Shown here: positions 35,670 through 44,567 of the stretch, one piece after another | Numbering within the stretch: the stretch's first letter is position 1 | How the letters are laid out: every line of letters begins with the position of its first letter | From: Pseudonocardia sp. C8 | GTDB taxonomy: Bacteria > Actinomycetota > Actinomycetes > Mycobacteriales > Pseudonocardiaceae | Direction: 5' to 3' | DNA length: 64,000 nt | Assembly: GCF_014267175.1 (NCBI RefSeq) | Contig: NZ_JACMTR010000002.1 | Location: 5,605,501 to 5,669,500, forward strand | Program-made: the position numbers and the translations under genes | Notes under the pieces: model-generated | Database searches by the model: none | The model's input: only the letters and a program-made list of their open reading frames with translations | Told to the model about the DNA's origin: nothing

Positions 35670-37263
35670 CGGTGGTTGCCAGCCGCACCGGGCGCAGCGG
35701 TTCCAGGGGGCGGCCGGCCCCGGTCCGGCCGCGCTCGGCGTGGAACGGCGCGAGCCGGAACCGGCGGGTCCGCAGCTGGTACTCGGCGGTGTTCGCCGGC
35801 CACATGACGACGTTGTGGCCCTCGTCGTTCTGGTAGTAGCTGGTGCAGCCGCCGATCTCGTACACGGTGCGGGCCGAGCGCCTGCGGATCCGGCGGGTCC
35901 AGCGCTCCTCGGCCTCGGGCCGCACGTCGAGGGCGCGGATCCCCTCGCCGGCCATCCGGCAGACGGCGTCGGCGACGTAGCGGGCCTGGGCCTCGGAGAA
36001 CAGCAGCGTCGAGCTGGCGCCGCTGGTGGCGTTCGGGCCCTGCATGAGGAACAGGTTCGGGAAGCCCGGGTAGTTCATCCCCAGGTAGGCCCGCGGGTAG
36101 GCGCCCCAGTGGTCGTGCAGCGAGCGGCCGGCGGCGTCGAGGATGCGCTGCGCGATGGGTGCGGTCGCGCCGACCTCGAACCCGGTGGTGAGCACGAGCG
36201 CGTCCACCTCGGCGGCGCTGCCGTCCCCGGACACGACCGTGCGGCCGTCCACGTGGGACAGCCCTCCGGTGTGGAGCGTCGCGTTCGGCGCGCTCATCGC
36301 GGGCAGGTAGGTGTTGGACACCAGCGGGCGCTTGCAGGCGTAGTCGAAGTCGGGGGTGAGCCGCTGCCGCAGCTCCGGGTCGGCGACCTGGGCGGCGAGG
36401 TGCCTGCGGCCGACCCGGGTCAGCGTCTCGCGCAGCAGCCGGGACCGGCGGGTCGTGGCCAGCAGCTCCGCGCCGGCGTAGAGCAGGTCGAACTGCATCC
36501 GGCACAGCACCGGGTTCGCGGCGAACGCGCGCCGCGCCCGCTCCCCGACCGGGCGCTCCGGCTTCGGCATGATCCAAGCCGGGGTGCGCTGGAGGACATG
36601 CAGCTCGGCGACCCGGGGCTGCAGCTCCGGGACGAGCTGGACCGCCGTCGCGCCGGTCCCGACGACGGCCACCCGGCGGCCGGCCAGGTCGACCGAGTGG
36701 TCCCAGCGCGCGGAGTGGAACACCGGGCCGGGGAACTCGGCCAGGCCGGGGACCTCCGGGACCTTCGGGTCGGCGACCAGCCCGGCCGCGCTGACCAGGA
36801 CGTCCGCGGTGAACTCGCCGGCCGGGGTGTCGATCCACCAGCGGGCGCCGTCGGGATCCCAGCGGGCGGAGCGGACGTCGGCGCCGAACCGGACGTGACC
36901 CAGGAGCCCCGTCGAACGGGCGAGCCGCTGCGCGTAGTCCTGCACCTCGTGGCCCGGCGCGTACAGGTCGGACCAGTCCGGGTTGGTCATCGCCCGTAAC
37001 TGGTAGAGCGGCGAGGGTGTGTCCACACCGACGCCCGGGTAGGTGTTGTCCCGCCAGACCCCACCGACGTCGTCGGCCCGTTCCAGCAGCACGAAGTCGT
37101 GCACGCCGCGGCGCAGCAGCGCCAGGCCCACGGCCAGACCGGTGAAGCCGGCACCCACGACGGCCACCCGCGAGTGCCGTGCGGGCGGCCCGGTGGGGAG
37201 CTCGTCGGCGTCCGGCGTGTGATGGTCGGCCGGTCGCTGGATCGGCAGCGCCTCGGACGTCAT
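35665..37263 (-). CDS. flavin-containing monooxygenase (Baeyer-Villiger type)
   Basis: A 532-residue protein; ATG 37263 (MTSEALPIQ) is chosen. Seen: the FAD motif VVGAGFTGLAVG (about 35), the BVMO fingerprint FPGPVFHSARWDH (about 170), the NADPH motif VVGTGATAVQLVP (about 190) and LTTGFEV near 365. Such enzymes insert oxygen into ketones or oxidise soft nucleophiles using NADPH and O2. The substrate cannot be told. Divergent from an SDR gene, with 146 bp between starts, and convergent with the deaminase through a hairpin. Confidence 0.85.
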   Translation of the reverse strand: MTSEALPIQRPADHHTPDADELPTGPPARHSRVAVVGAGFTGLAVGLALLRRGVHDFVLLERADDVGGVWRDNTYPGVGVDTPSPLYQLRAMTNPDWSDLYAPGHEVQDYAQRLARSTGLLGHVRFGADVRSARWDPDGARWWIDTPAGEFTADVLVSAAGLVADPKVPEVPGLAEFPGPVFHSARWDHSVDLAGRRVAVVGTGATAVQLVPELQPRVAELHVLQRTPAWIMPKPERPVGERARRAFAANPVLCRMQFDLLYAGAELLATTRRSRLLRETLTRVGRRHLAAQVADPELRQRLTPDFDYACKRPLVSNTYLPAMSAPNATLHTGGLSHVDGRTVVSGDGSAAEVDALVLTTGFEVGATAPIAQRILDAAGRSLHDHWGAYPRAYLGMNYPGFPNLFLMQGPNATSGASSTLLFSEAQARYVADAVCRMAGEGIRALDVRPEAEERWTRRIRRRSARTVYEIGGCTSYYQNDEGHNVVMWPANTAEYQLRTRRFRLAPFHAERGRTGAGRPLEPLRPVRLATTA

Positions 37264-37409
37264 GTCCTCGACGGTAATTGCAACGTATGAGACGGGGCAC
37301 CCGAGAGCGGCCGGTCTCACGGTGGCCGATCCCGTCGCCGCCGTCACATCCGGCGCCGGTGGCCGCGCCGCGGATCGTGCGCGCACCGGTGACCGACTAC
37401 GCTCGCCCC

Positions 37410-38183
37410 GTGCCCTCAGTGATGATCACGGGTGCGTCGTCGGGAATCGGGGCCGCCTTCGCCGACCGGCTCGCCGCCGACGGCCGCGACCTGGTGCTCG
37501 TGGCGCGCAACACCGACCGCCTGCAGGCCGCCGCGAACCGGTACCGCGACCTCGGCGTCGCCGTCGAGGTGCTGCCGGCGGACCTGGCCGACCCCGGCGA
37601 GCGCGAGCGGGTGACCCGACGGCTCGCGGACCCGGACGTCGCCCCGGTCGACCTGCTGGTCAACAACGCCGGCCTGTCCCTCGGCGCGTCGTTCCTGGAC
37701 AACGACCCGGCCGACCTGAGCCGGCAGCTGCAGGTCAACGTGGCGAGCGTGCTGGAGCTGACCCGGGCCGCGCTGCCCGGGATGGTCGACCGCGGCACCG
37801 GGGCGGTGCTGAACGTGGCCAGCGTCGCCGGGTTCGTGCCCGGCCGCGGGTCCACCTACGCGGCCGACAAGGCGTGGGTCATCGCCTTCACCGAGGGCGC
37901 GGCCGCGTCGCTGCAGGGCACGGGGGTGCACGCGATGGCGCTGTGCCCCGGGTACGTACGGACGGAGTTCCACGAGCGGGCCGGGATCGACGTCGGCGCC
38001 CGGCGCGGCCCGCTCTGGCTGGAGGCCTCGCAGGTGGTCGACGAGGCCCTGGCCGATCTGGACAGGGGACGGGTGGTGTCGGTGCCCTCGAGGCAGTACA
38101 AGGCGATCGTCGGGCTGGTCGGGGTGCTGCCCCGCGGGCTCATGCGCCGGATCACGGCGACCTTCGACCGGGACCGCGCATGA
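37410..38183 (+). CDS. short-chain dehydrogenase/reductase
   Basis: A 257-residue classical SDR. GTG 37410 (VPSVMITGASSGIG) lies 6 nt after TACGCT, suggesting a leaderless mRNA; longer in-frame starts add an unlikely basic leader. Seen: TGASSGIG (NADP site), NNAG near residue 88, catalytic Ser in VASVAGF and Y..K in TYAADKAW, and ALCPGYVRTEF. The catalytic Tyr is in STYAADK rather than the standard YxxSK. Its stop overlaps pyrE as ATGA. Confidence 0.85.
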   Translation: MPSVMITGASSGIGAAFADRLAADGRDLVLVARNTDRLQAAANRYRDLGVAVEVLPADLADPGERERVTRRLADPDVAPVDLLVNNAGLSLGASFLDNDPADLSRQLQVNVASVLELTRAALPGMVDRGTGAVLNVASVAGFVPGRGSTYAADKAWVIAFTEGAAASLQGTGVHAMALCPGYVRTEFHERAGIDVGARRGPLWLEASQVVDEALADLDRGRVVSVPSRQYKAIVGLVGVLPRGLMRRITATFDRDRA

Positions 38184-38740
38184 ACACCGCGCACGCCGAC
38201 CGGGCCCGGCTGGCCGCGCTGGTCCGGGAGCTCGCCGTCGTCCACGAGAAGGTCACGCTGTCCTCGGGCGCCGAGGCGGACTACTACGTCGACCTGCGCC
38301 GGGTCACGCTGCACCACGAGGCGGCGCCGCTGATCGGGCGGCTGCTGCGCGAGCTCACCTCGGACTGGGAGTACCGGTCGGTGGGCGGGCTGACGCTGGG
38401 CGCCGACCCGGTGGCCGCCGCGGTGCTGCACGCCGCCGCGCAGGACCCGGACGCCGACCCGGTCGACGCGTTCGTCGTGCGCAAGGAGACCAAGAAGCAC
38501 GGGCTGCAGCGGCTCATCGAGGGCCCGGACATCACCGGGCGACCGGTGCTCGTCGTCGAGGACACCTCCACCACCGGTGGCTCGGTGCTGACCGCGGTCC
38601 GGTCGGTGCTGGCCGGCGGCGCGGACGTCGTCGGTGTCTGCACGGTCGTCGACCGGGACACCGGAGCGCGGCAGGCCGTCGAGGCCGAGGGCGTGCCGTA
38701 CCGGGCGCTGCTGGGCCTGGCGGACCTGCAGCTGGGATGA
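38180..38740 (+). CDS. pyrE: orotate phosphoribosyltransferase
   Basis: A 186-residue enzyme from ATG 38180, coupled to the SDR gene. It converts orotate and PRPP to OMP in pyrimidine synthesis. Seen: the PRPP loop VLVVEDTSTTGGSVL (about 122-136), FVVRKETKKHG (about 98-108) with the catalytic Lys, and LSSGAEADYYVDLR near the N-terminus. Length is typical. The stop overlaps the next gene as ATGA. Confidence 0.93.
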   Translation: MNTAHADRARLAALVRELAVVHEKVTLSSGAEADYYVDLRRVTLHHEAAPLIGRLLRELTSDWEYRSVGGLTLGADPVAAAVLHAAAQDPDADPVDAFVVRKETKKHGLQRLIEGPDITGRPVLVVEDTSTTGGSVLTAVRSVLAGGADVVGVCTVVDRDTGARQAVEAEGVPYRALLGLADLQLG

Positions 38741-39384
38741 CCGACCCGGGGCCCAGCGAGTGGTCGGTCCCCGGCCAGGTCGGGGTCGGCCCGTGGGCCG
38801 GGCCGCCCCCCGAGGGTGACCACTGGGACCCGGAGCTGCTCGAGCACGGCGACCGGCGCAACGTCGTCGACGCCTACCGGTACTGGCGGCGGGACGCGGT
38901 CGCGGCGGACCTGGCGCGGCGGGCGCACCCGTTCCACGTCGCGATCGAGAACCTGGGGCACGACCACAACATCGGCACGGTCGTCCGGACGGCGAACGCG
39001 TTCGGCGCCGCCGGGGTGCACATCGTGGGGCGGCGGCGGTGGAACCGGCGCGGTGCGATGGTCACCGACCGCTACCTGTCGGTGCACCACCATCCGGCGG
39101 CCGACGGTCTCGTGGCGTTCGCCCGGTCACGCGGCCTCGCCCTGGTGGCGGTGGACAACCTGCCGGGCGCGGTGCGCCTGGAGGAGACGGTGCTGCCGCG
39201 GGAGTGCGTGCTCCTGTTCGGGGCCGAGGGGCCGGGGCTGTCGGCCGCGGTCCGGGACGCCGCCGACCTCGCCGTCTCGATCGCCCAGTTCGGCTCCACC
39301 CGGTCGATCAACGCCGGGGTGGCCGCCGGGATCGTCATGCACGCCTGGGTGCGGGAGCACGCCGACCTGGCCGGCGCCTGGTGA
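38737..39384 (+). CDS. TrmH/SpoU-family RNA 2'-O-methyltransferase
   Basis: A 215-residue SPOUT methyltransferase from ATG 38737, overlapping pyrE. Seen: the three SpoU motifs, NLGHDHNIGTVVRTANAFG (about 72-90), LLFGAEGPGLS (about 157-167) and GSTRSINAGVAAGIVMHAW (about 187-205), which form the trefoil-knot SAM pocket. It probably methylates a ribose in tRNA or rRNA; the exact site cannot be predicted. The pyrE-trmH order is common in actinobacteria. Confidence 0.88.
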   Translation: MTDPGPSEWSVPGQVGVGPWAGPPPEGDHWDPELLEHGDRRNVVDAYRYWRRDAVAADLARRAHPFHVAIENLGHDHNIGTVVRTANAFGAAGVHIVGRRRWNRRGAMVTDRYLSVHHHPAADGLVAFARSRGLALVAVDNLPGAVRLEETVLPRECVLLFGAEGPGLSAAVRDAADLAVSIAQFGSTRSINAGVAAGIVMHAWVREHADLAGAW

Positions 39385-39426
39385 ACCGGCGCCGGGTTCG
39401 GCGTTGCGCGCGCGGTGGTGCCGGGG

Positions 39427-40440
39427 TCAGCGGTCCCGGCGCGGCGGCATCGCCGGGCGGCCGGTGTCGTGCCGGTACGGCGGCTCCCCGCCCTGCGGTC
39501 CCTGCGGCGCGCGGGGCGGCTGCGGCGGCCGGGGGTTCCCGGGCTGCGGACCGGCGTGCCCGGCACCCACCTGCGGACCGGGACCGGCGGCGCCGATCTG
39601 CGGGCCGGGGTTGCCGGGGGTGCCGGCACCGGTGTTGCCGACGCCCGGCTGCGCCCCCGGGGCGCCGACGGCCGGCATCCGGGTGGTGACGGCGGCCGGG
39701 TCGTCGTCGGCGCCGGCGTCCCCGGTGACGGTCGCGGCGGCGGCGCCCGCGGCGGTCGCGCCGACCGCCTCCACGCCGCTCGCCGGGGCGCGGCGGGCCA
39801 GCGCCTTCGCCCGGACCACCTCGAACACGATCGGCAGCACCGAGAGCAGCACGATCGCGACCAGGATCAGGTCGATGTTCTCCCGGACGAACGTGAACTG
39901 GCCCAGGAAGTAGCCGAGCACGGTGACCCCGGCCGCCCACACGATCCCGCCGACCAGCGAGTAGGTGAAGTAGCGCTTCGGGTCCATCCGCGCGACGCCG
40001 GCGCTGACCGTGATGAAGGTCCGCACGATCGGGACGAACCGGCCGAGCACGATGGCCCGGTTGCCGTACTTCTCGAAGAACTCGTGGGTCTTCTCCACGT
40101 GCTTCGGGTTGAACAGCTTCGACTTCGGCTTGTCGAACACCGCAGGCCCGGCCCGGTACCCGATGGCGTAGCCGACCACGTTCCCGACGAACGCGGCCAC
40201 GACCAGCACCACGCACACCAGCCACAGCGGGACGCCGATCGCGCCCTGCGCGACGAACAGGCCGGCGGTGAACAGCAGCGAGTCACCGGGCAGGAAGAAG
40301 CCGAGCAGCAGCCCGCACTCGGCGAAGATGATCGCGGCCACCCCGACCAGGGCCCACGGGCCGAGGGACTCGATGATCACGGCCGGGTCCAGCCAGTCGG
40401 GACCGAGGGCGAGCGTCTGGGTCGCGGCGAGAACCGTCAC
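39427..40440 (-). CDS. DedA-family membrane protein with Pro/Gly-rich tail
   Basis: A 337-residue protein; GTG 40440 chosen (TTG 40449 is three codons upstream). Residues about 20-210 are the DedA/VTT core: FLPGDSLLFTAG, GRFVPIVRTFITVSAG and four to five membrane segments. DedA proteins flip undecaprenyl phosphate or phospholipids and support envelope homeostasis. Residues about 215-337 are Gly/Pro/Gln/Ala-rich and probably disordered, an unusual extension over the roughly 210-residue family norm. Confidence 0.82.
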   Translation of the reverse strand: MTVLAATQTLALGPDWLDPAVIIESLGPWALVGVAAIIFAECGLLLGFFLPGDSLLFTAGLFVAQGAIGVPLWLVCVVLVVAAFVGNVVGYAIGYRAGPAVFDKPKSKLFNPKHVEKTHEFFEKYGNRAIVLGRFVPIVRTFITVSAGVARMDPKRYFTYSLVGGIVWAAGVTVLGYFLGQFTFVRENIDLILVAIVLLSVLPIVFEVVRAKALARRAPASGVEAVGATAAGAAAATVTGDAGADDDPAAVTTRMPAVGAPGAQPGVGNTGAGTPGNPGPQIGAAGPGPQVGAGHAGPQPGNPRPPQPPRAPQGPQGGEPPYRHDTGRPAMPPRRDR

Positions 40441-40521
40441 GCGGTCCAACGGTACCGGTCGGGTGAGCGCGACCGGTCGGCGCCGTCGCCGCCGGCGGGA
40501 CGCACCCCGCCCCGCACCGGA

Positions 40522-40875
40522 TCAGCCGAGTGCCGGCAGCGCCCCGGGCAGCAGCACCGACACCAGCGCGATCCCGCCTCCGAGCAGCGCACCGACCAGC
40601 AGGACGATCAGTGCGGACCACAGGATCTGCCCGGTCGGCGATCCCGCGGGCCCCGGCGCGGGAGCGGCGGTCGCCGCGGGGCGGTGCTGCGGCGGCCGCG
40701 GGCGCGGCTCCGGTGGCGGCCCGGCCCGGCCGGGGCCCCGCGGCGGGGCGGGCGCCGGCCCGGGTGGGCGCTGCGGCGGCATCGGACGCCCGCGGGCCTG
40801 CGCGTGCAGCGCCTCGCCGATCCGACGGGCGGCGTCGTCGCGGTAGGGGACGTCGGGGTGGTGCGGCCGGGTCAT
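40522..40875 (-). CDS. Pro-rich single-pass membrane protein, coupled to sigma gene
   Basis: A 117-residue protein from ATG 40875, overlapping the sigma-factor stop as ATGA. Residues 1-35 hold a short helical motif (RDDAARRIGEALHAQA), 36-80 are Pro/Arg/Gly-rich, and one membrane segment spans about 88-112. Coupling to an ECF gene suggests a regulatory partner, perhaps an anti-sigma factor, but no zinc-binding HxxxCxxC motif exists. Role inferred from position only. Confidence 0.6.
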   Translation of the reverse strand: MTRPHHPDVPYRDDAARRIGEALHAQARGRPMPPQRPPGPAPAPPRGPGRAGPPPEPRPRPPQHRPAATAAPAPGPAGSPTGQILWSALIVLLVGALLGGGIALVSVLLPGALPALG

Positions 40876-41567
40876 CGTGGCTCCCCCGAGCGGCGGGCGG
40901 CGGAGGCGCCGGCCCGCTCCTCCATGATCCGGGCGACCGCGTCGAGCGCCCGGCTGGCGGTGGACTTCACCGTGCCCCGGCTCATCCCGGCCGCCTCGGC
41001 GATCTCCGACTCGGTCAGCCCGCCGTAGTAGCGCAGCACGAGCACCTCGCGCTGCCGTGGCGGGAGCTGGGACAGCGCGTCGACCACGGCCTGGTGCTCG
41101 GCGGACAGCATCGCCAGCGACTCCGCCGAGCGGGCGTTGGCCGCGTGCGGCGGGACGTACTCCCGGGCGGTCCGGCGGCGGCGCAGCACCGAGCGGGAGC
41201 CGTTCACCACGGCGGCCCGCAGGTAGGCGACCGCGGCGGACTCGTCCCGCAGCCCGGACCAGTGCCGGTGCAGGCCGGCGAACGCCTCCTGCACGACGTC
41301 CTCCGCGGTCGCCGGGATGTCCACGAGCAGCATCGCGAGCCGCATCAGGCGCAGCCGGTGGTCGCGGTAGAGGTCGGCGAGGGTCAGCGGGCGCTCGCCG
41401 GGCGGGCCCGCCGCGGCCGGCTCCGCCGGGAACGGGCTCGGCTGCGGGCCGGTGCCCTCGGGCGCCGGTCGGCTGTCGATGGCGCGCAACCGGCCCAGCG
41501 TCCGGTCGACGGCGTTCTCGGCCCGCTCCTCCTCCACGCACACCAGCCTAGCGACCATCCCCGACAC
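40872..41567 (-). CDS. SigE-type ECF RNA polymerase sigma factor
   Basis: A protein of up to 231 residues from ATG 41567; a start at MVARLVCVEEER is also possible. The N-terminal 55 residues are Pro/Ala-rich and not conserved. Sigma-2 lies at about 65-130 (YRDHRLRLMRLAMLLVD, EDVVQEAF), sigma-4 at about 160-215 (LPPRQREVLVLRYYGG, SEIAEAAGMSRGTVKS). It belongs to the actinobacterial SigE/ECF39-like class. The stop overlaps a single-TM protein gene that may regulate it. Confidence 0.85.
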   Translation of the reverse strand: MSGMVARLVCVEEERAENAVDRTLGRLRAIDSRPAPEGTGPQPSPFPAEPAAAGPPGERPLTLADLYRDHRLRLMRLAMLLVDIPATAEDVVQEAFAGLHRHWSGLRDESAAVAYLRAAVVNGSRSVLRRRRTAREYVPPHAANARSAESLAMLSAEHQAVVDALSQLPPRQREVLVLRYYGGLTESEIAEAAGMSRGTVKSTASRALDAVARIMEERAGASAARRSGEPR

Positions 41568-41715
41568 CGTTCACGGCGTTACCGGTCGCGCCGGACGTCA
41601 CGGGTGATCAGACGCATCCACCCGGATGACTGCCGCCTCACGCCGGGTACGTGATACTCAGCGACGAGAGAGCGCTGCGGCCCGCAGCGACTGCCGACGA
41701 CGAGGAGGGCCGGCC

Positions 41716-42747
41716 GTGCCGATCGCCACGCCCGAGATCTACAACGAGATGCTGGACCGCGCCAAGAGCGGCGAGTTCGCCTACCCGGCGATCAACGTGA
41801 CCAGCACCGAGACCCTGAACGCCGCGCTGCGCGGGTTCGCCGAGGCGGGCTCGGACGGCATCGTCCAGGTCTCCACCGGCGGTGCCGAGTTCCTCTCCGG
41901 GACCCGGGTCAAGGACATGGTCACCGGCTCGGTGGGCCTGGCCGAGTTCGCGCACGTCGTCGCGGACAAGTACCCGGTCAACATCGCGCTGCACACCGAC
42001 CACTGCCCGAAGGACAAGCTGGACGGCTTCGTCCGGCCCCTGCTGAAGATCAGCCAGGAGCGCGTCGCCAAGGGCGAGAACCCGCTGTTCCAGTCGCACA
42101 TGTGGGACGGCTCCGCGGTCGAGCTCGAGGAGAACCTCCAGCTCGCCGCCGAGCTGCTCGACGAGGCCGCCAAGGCGAAGATCATCCTCGAGGTGGAGAT
42201 CGGCGTCGTCGGCGGCGAGGAGGACGGCGTCGCGCACGACATCAACGAGAAGCTCTACACCGCCCCGGGCGACTACGAGCGGACCGTCGAGGCCCTCGGC
42301 GCCGGTGAGAAGGGCCGCTACCTGCTGGCCGCGACGTTCGGGAACGTGCACGGCGTCTACAAGCCGGGCAACGTCAAGCTGCGCCCGGAGATCCTCAAGC
42401 AGGGCCAGGACGTGGCCGTCGCCAAGCTGGGCCTCGAGTCCGGCAGCAAGCCGTTCGACCTGGTCTTCCACGGCGGCTCCGGCTCGCTGCTCGAGGAGAT
42501 CCACGAGGCGGTGTCCTACGGCGTCGTGAAGATGAACGTCGACACCGACACCCAGTACGCGTTCACCCGCCCGATCGCGGCGCACATGTTCGAGAACTAC
42601 GACGGCGTGCTGAAGATCGACGGCGAGGTCGGCAACAAGAAGGTCTACGACCCGCGCTCGTACCTGAAGAAGGCCGAGGTCGCGATGAGCGAGCGGGTCG
42701 TCGAGGCCTGCGAGGCCCTGAAGTCGGCCGGTACCGCGCTGAAGTGA
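41716..42747 (+). CDS. fba: class II fructose-bisphosphate aldolase
   Basis: A 343-residue zinc enzyme of glycolysis and gluconeogenesis cleaving fructose 1,6-bisphosphate. GTG 41716 (VPIATPEIYNEML) has GAGGAGGG upstream at about 8 nt. Seen: INVTSTETLNAALRGFAE, zinc and active-site HTDHCPKDKLDGF (about 95-107), EVEIGVVGGEEDG (about 165-177), TFGNVHGVYKPGNVKL with zinc His, VFHGGSGS (about 252-259) and MNVDTDTQYAFTR. Same length as the M. tuberculosis enzyme to within one residue as I recall it. Confidence 0.95.
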   Translation: MPIATPEIYNEMLDRAKSGEFAYPAINVTSTETLNAALRGFAEAGSDGIVQVSTGGAEFLSGTRVKDMVTGSVGLAEFAHVVADKYPVNIALHTDHCPKDKLDGFVRPLLKISQERVAKGENPLFQSHMWDGSAVELEENLQLAAELLDEAAKAKIILEVEIGVVGGEEDGVAHDINEKLYTAPGDYERTVEALGAGEKGRYLLAATFGNVHGVYKPGNVKLRPEILKQGQDVAVAKLGLESGSKPFDLVFHGGSGSLLEEIHEAVSYGVVKMNVDTDTQYAFTRPIAAHMFENYDGVLKIDGEVGNKKVYDPRSYLKKAEVAMSERVVEACEALKSAGTALK

Positions 42748-42801
42748 CCCGGGCGCCCACCGGCCGGCGACGGCCGGTGGGCGGTCGAGGAGGATGAGCA
42801 C

Positions 42802-43215
42802 ATGAGTCTGCACGGCAACCTGCTCGAACCGGACGCCACGCACCTGCCCGCCGATCCGGCGGCGGCCGAGCTGGCCGGCGGGACGGACCCGGCGACGGTG
42901 GCCGCGGCCAGCCCGTCGTCGTCGATCGTGTGGGCGGCGCTGGCCGAGCGCGCGCTGGCGGGCGGCGAGACGGTCGCCGCGTACGCCTACGCCCGGACCG
43001 GCTACCACCGCGGCCTCGACCAGCTCCGCCGCAACGGCTGGAAGGGCTTCGGGCCGGTGCCGTGGTCGCACGAGCCGAACCAGGGCTTCCTGCGGGCCTG
43101 CGGCGCCCTGCTGCGCGCCGCGGAGGGGATCGGCGAGACCGCCGAGGTGGAGCGGCTGCGCACGCTGATCTCCGACTCGGACCCGGAGGCGCTCGCCGCC
43201 CTCGGCATCGCCTGA
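42802..43215 (+). CDS. DUF3151-family protein
   Basis: A 137-residue soluble protein from ATG 42802, preceded by GAGGAGGATGAGCAC. It matches the DUF3151 pattern: LLEPDATHLP near the N-terminus, FAYARTGYHRGLD-like AYARTGYHRGLDQLRRNGW, and GPVPWSHEPNQGFLRA. The function is unknown, but the gene typically follows fba in actinobacteria, as it does here 54 bp downstream. Confidence 0.8.
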   Translation: MSLHGNLLEPDATHLPADPAAAELAGGTDPATVAAASPSSSIVWAALAERALAGGETVAAYAYARTGYHRGLDQLRRNGWKGFGPVPWSHEPNQGFLRACGALLRAAEGIGETAEVERLRTLISDSDPEALAALGIA

Positions 43216-43270
43216 CCCCGGTGCCGGCGCCGGATCCGTGCCGCGAGCGGGCCGCCCCGGGGCGACGGGC

Positions 43271-44428
43271 GTGACACCGGGCAGCGGGTCGTGGCGCCGC
43301 GCCGGTGCGCGGCTGCGCGCCCGGGGCCGGGTCGGCGGCCGCCGGCTGCGGGCGTCCTGGCTGCCGATCCTGCAGTGTTCGGTCGCGGCCGGGCTCGCCC
43401 TGTACGTGGCCGGTGACCTGGTCGGGCACCCGCGGCCGTTCTTCGCCCCGATCGCCGCGGTGATCAGCCTGGGGCTCTCGCTGAACTCCCGGTTGCGCCG
43501 GGCCGCGGAGCTCGTCGTCGGGGTCAGCCTCGGCGTGCTCGTCGGGGACCTGCTCATCGCCGAGATCGGCAGCGGCGTCTGGCAGCTGATGCTCGTCGTC
43601 GCGCTCGCGATCGCCCTCGCCACGTTCTTCGACGGCGGCAACCTGATCGTCGGCCAGGCCGGGGCGTCCGCGGTGCTGGTGGCGACCCTCCTGCCGCCCG
43701 GCGAGTCCGGTGGCATCGACCGCTGCGTGGACGCCCTGATCGGCGGCGCGGCCGGGATCCTGGTCGCCGCCGTGCTGCCGGTGCACCCGGTCCGGATCGT
43801 CCGCCGGGAGGCGCGGCGGGTGCTCGACGACCTGGTCACCGTGCTCACGGAGGTCGCGGGAGCGCTCCGCGAGCACGACCCGGCGGGCGCGTCCCGGGCG
43901 TTGCGCCGGGCCCGGGACACCCAGCCCGCGATCGACCAGCTGCGCACCGCCGTCCGGTCCGCGGGCGAGGTCGCCGTGGTGTCGCCGCTGCACCGTCCGC
44001 GCCGCCGGGTGCTGCGCCGGTACCGCGAGCTGGCCGAACGGGCCGACTACGCCCACCGCAACGCGCGGGTGCTCGCCCGCCGGGCACTCACCGCCATGGA
44101 GGACGGCGAGCGGGTCCCGCCCGAGCTCGCCGACGCGATCACCGACCTCGCGACGGCGGTCGGCGCGTTGATCCGCGAGCTGGCCCAGGACGGCGACCGC
44201 GAGCACGCCCGGCCGGCGATCCTGGAGGCCGTGCACGGCGCCGCGGTGCTCGCCGACCGGCCGATCCCGCCGCCGACCTGGGAGGACCCGGTGCCGCCGC
44301 GGTCGCTGCCGGTGCTGGTCGCCCAGGTCCGCTCGATCGCGGTCGACCTGTTGCAGGCGACCGGGATGGCGCGTTCGGAGGCGTTGCACGCGCTGCGCGA
44401 GGAGCTGGCAGATCCCGGCATCGGCTGA
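43271..44428 (+). CDS. FUSC/aromatic acid exporter-like membrane protein
   Basis: A protein of about 385 residues; GTG 43271 chosen, other in-frame GTGs lie at 43238 and upstream. Six hydrophobic segments lie within about residues 30-170 (LQCSVAAGLALYVAGDLVG, PFFAPIAAVISLGLSL, ASAVLVATLLPPGES), followed by a long cytoplasmic helical domain. This is the half-size FUSC/DUF939 architecture linked to aromatic acid or organic anion efflux. The substrate is unknown. Confidence 0.75.
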   Translation: MTPGSGSWRRAGARLRARGRVGGRRLRASWLPILQCSVAAGLALYVAGDLVGHPRPFFAPIAAVISLGLSLNSRLRRAAELVVGVSLGVLVGDLLIAEIGSGVWQLMLVVALAIALATFFDGGNLIVGQAGASAVLVATLLPPGESGGIDRCVDALIGGAAGILVAAVLPVHPVRIVRREARRVLDDLVTVLTEVAGALREHDPAGASRALRRARDTQPAIDQLRTAVRSAGEVAVVSPLHRPRRRVLRRYRELAERADYAHRNARVLARRALTAMEDGERVPPELADAITDLATAVGALIRELAQDGDREHARPAILEAVHGAAVLADRPIPPPTWEDPVPPRSLPVLVAQVRSIAVDLLQATGMARSEALHALREELADPGIG

Positions 44429-44567
44429 ACGGGCGAGACGGGGTTCCGGCACGGCCCGGTCCCGGAGCAGAATCGGGTCCTGATCGGCGCCGGGACGGAG
44501 CCGTCCCCGGCACGGTGTGGTGTCGCCGTCCGCCTCGCAACGCTCCGCTCAGATCGGGGAACCGTAC

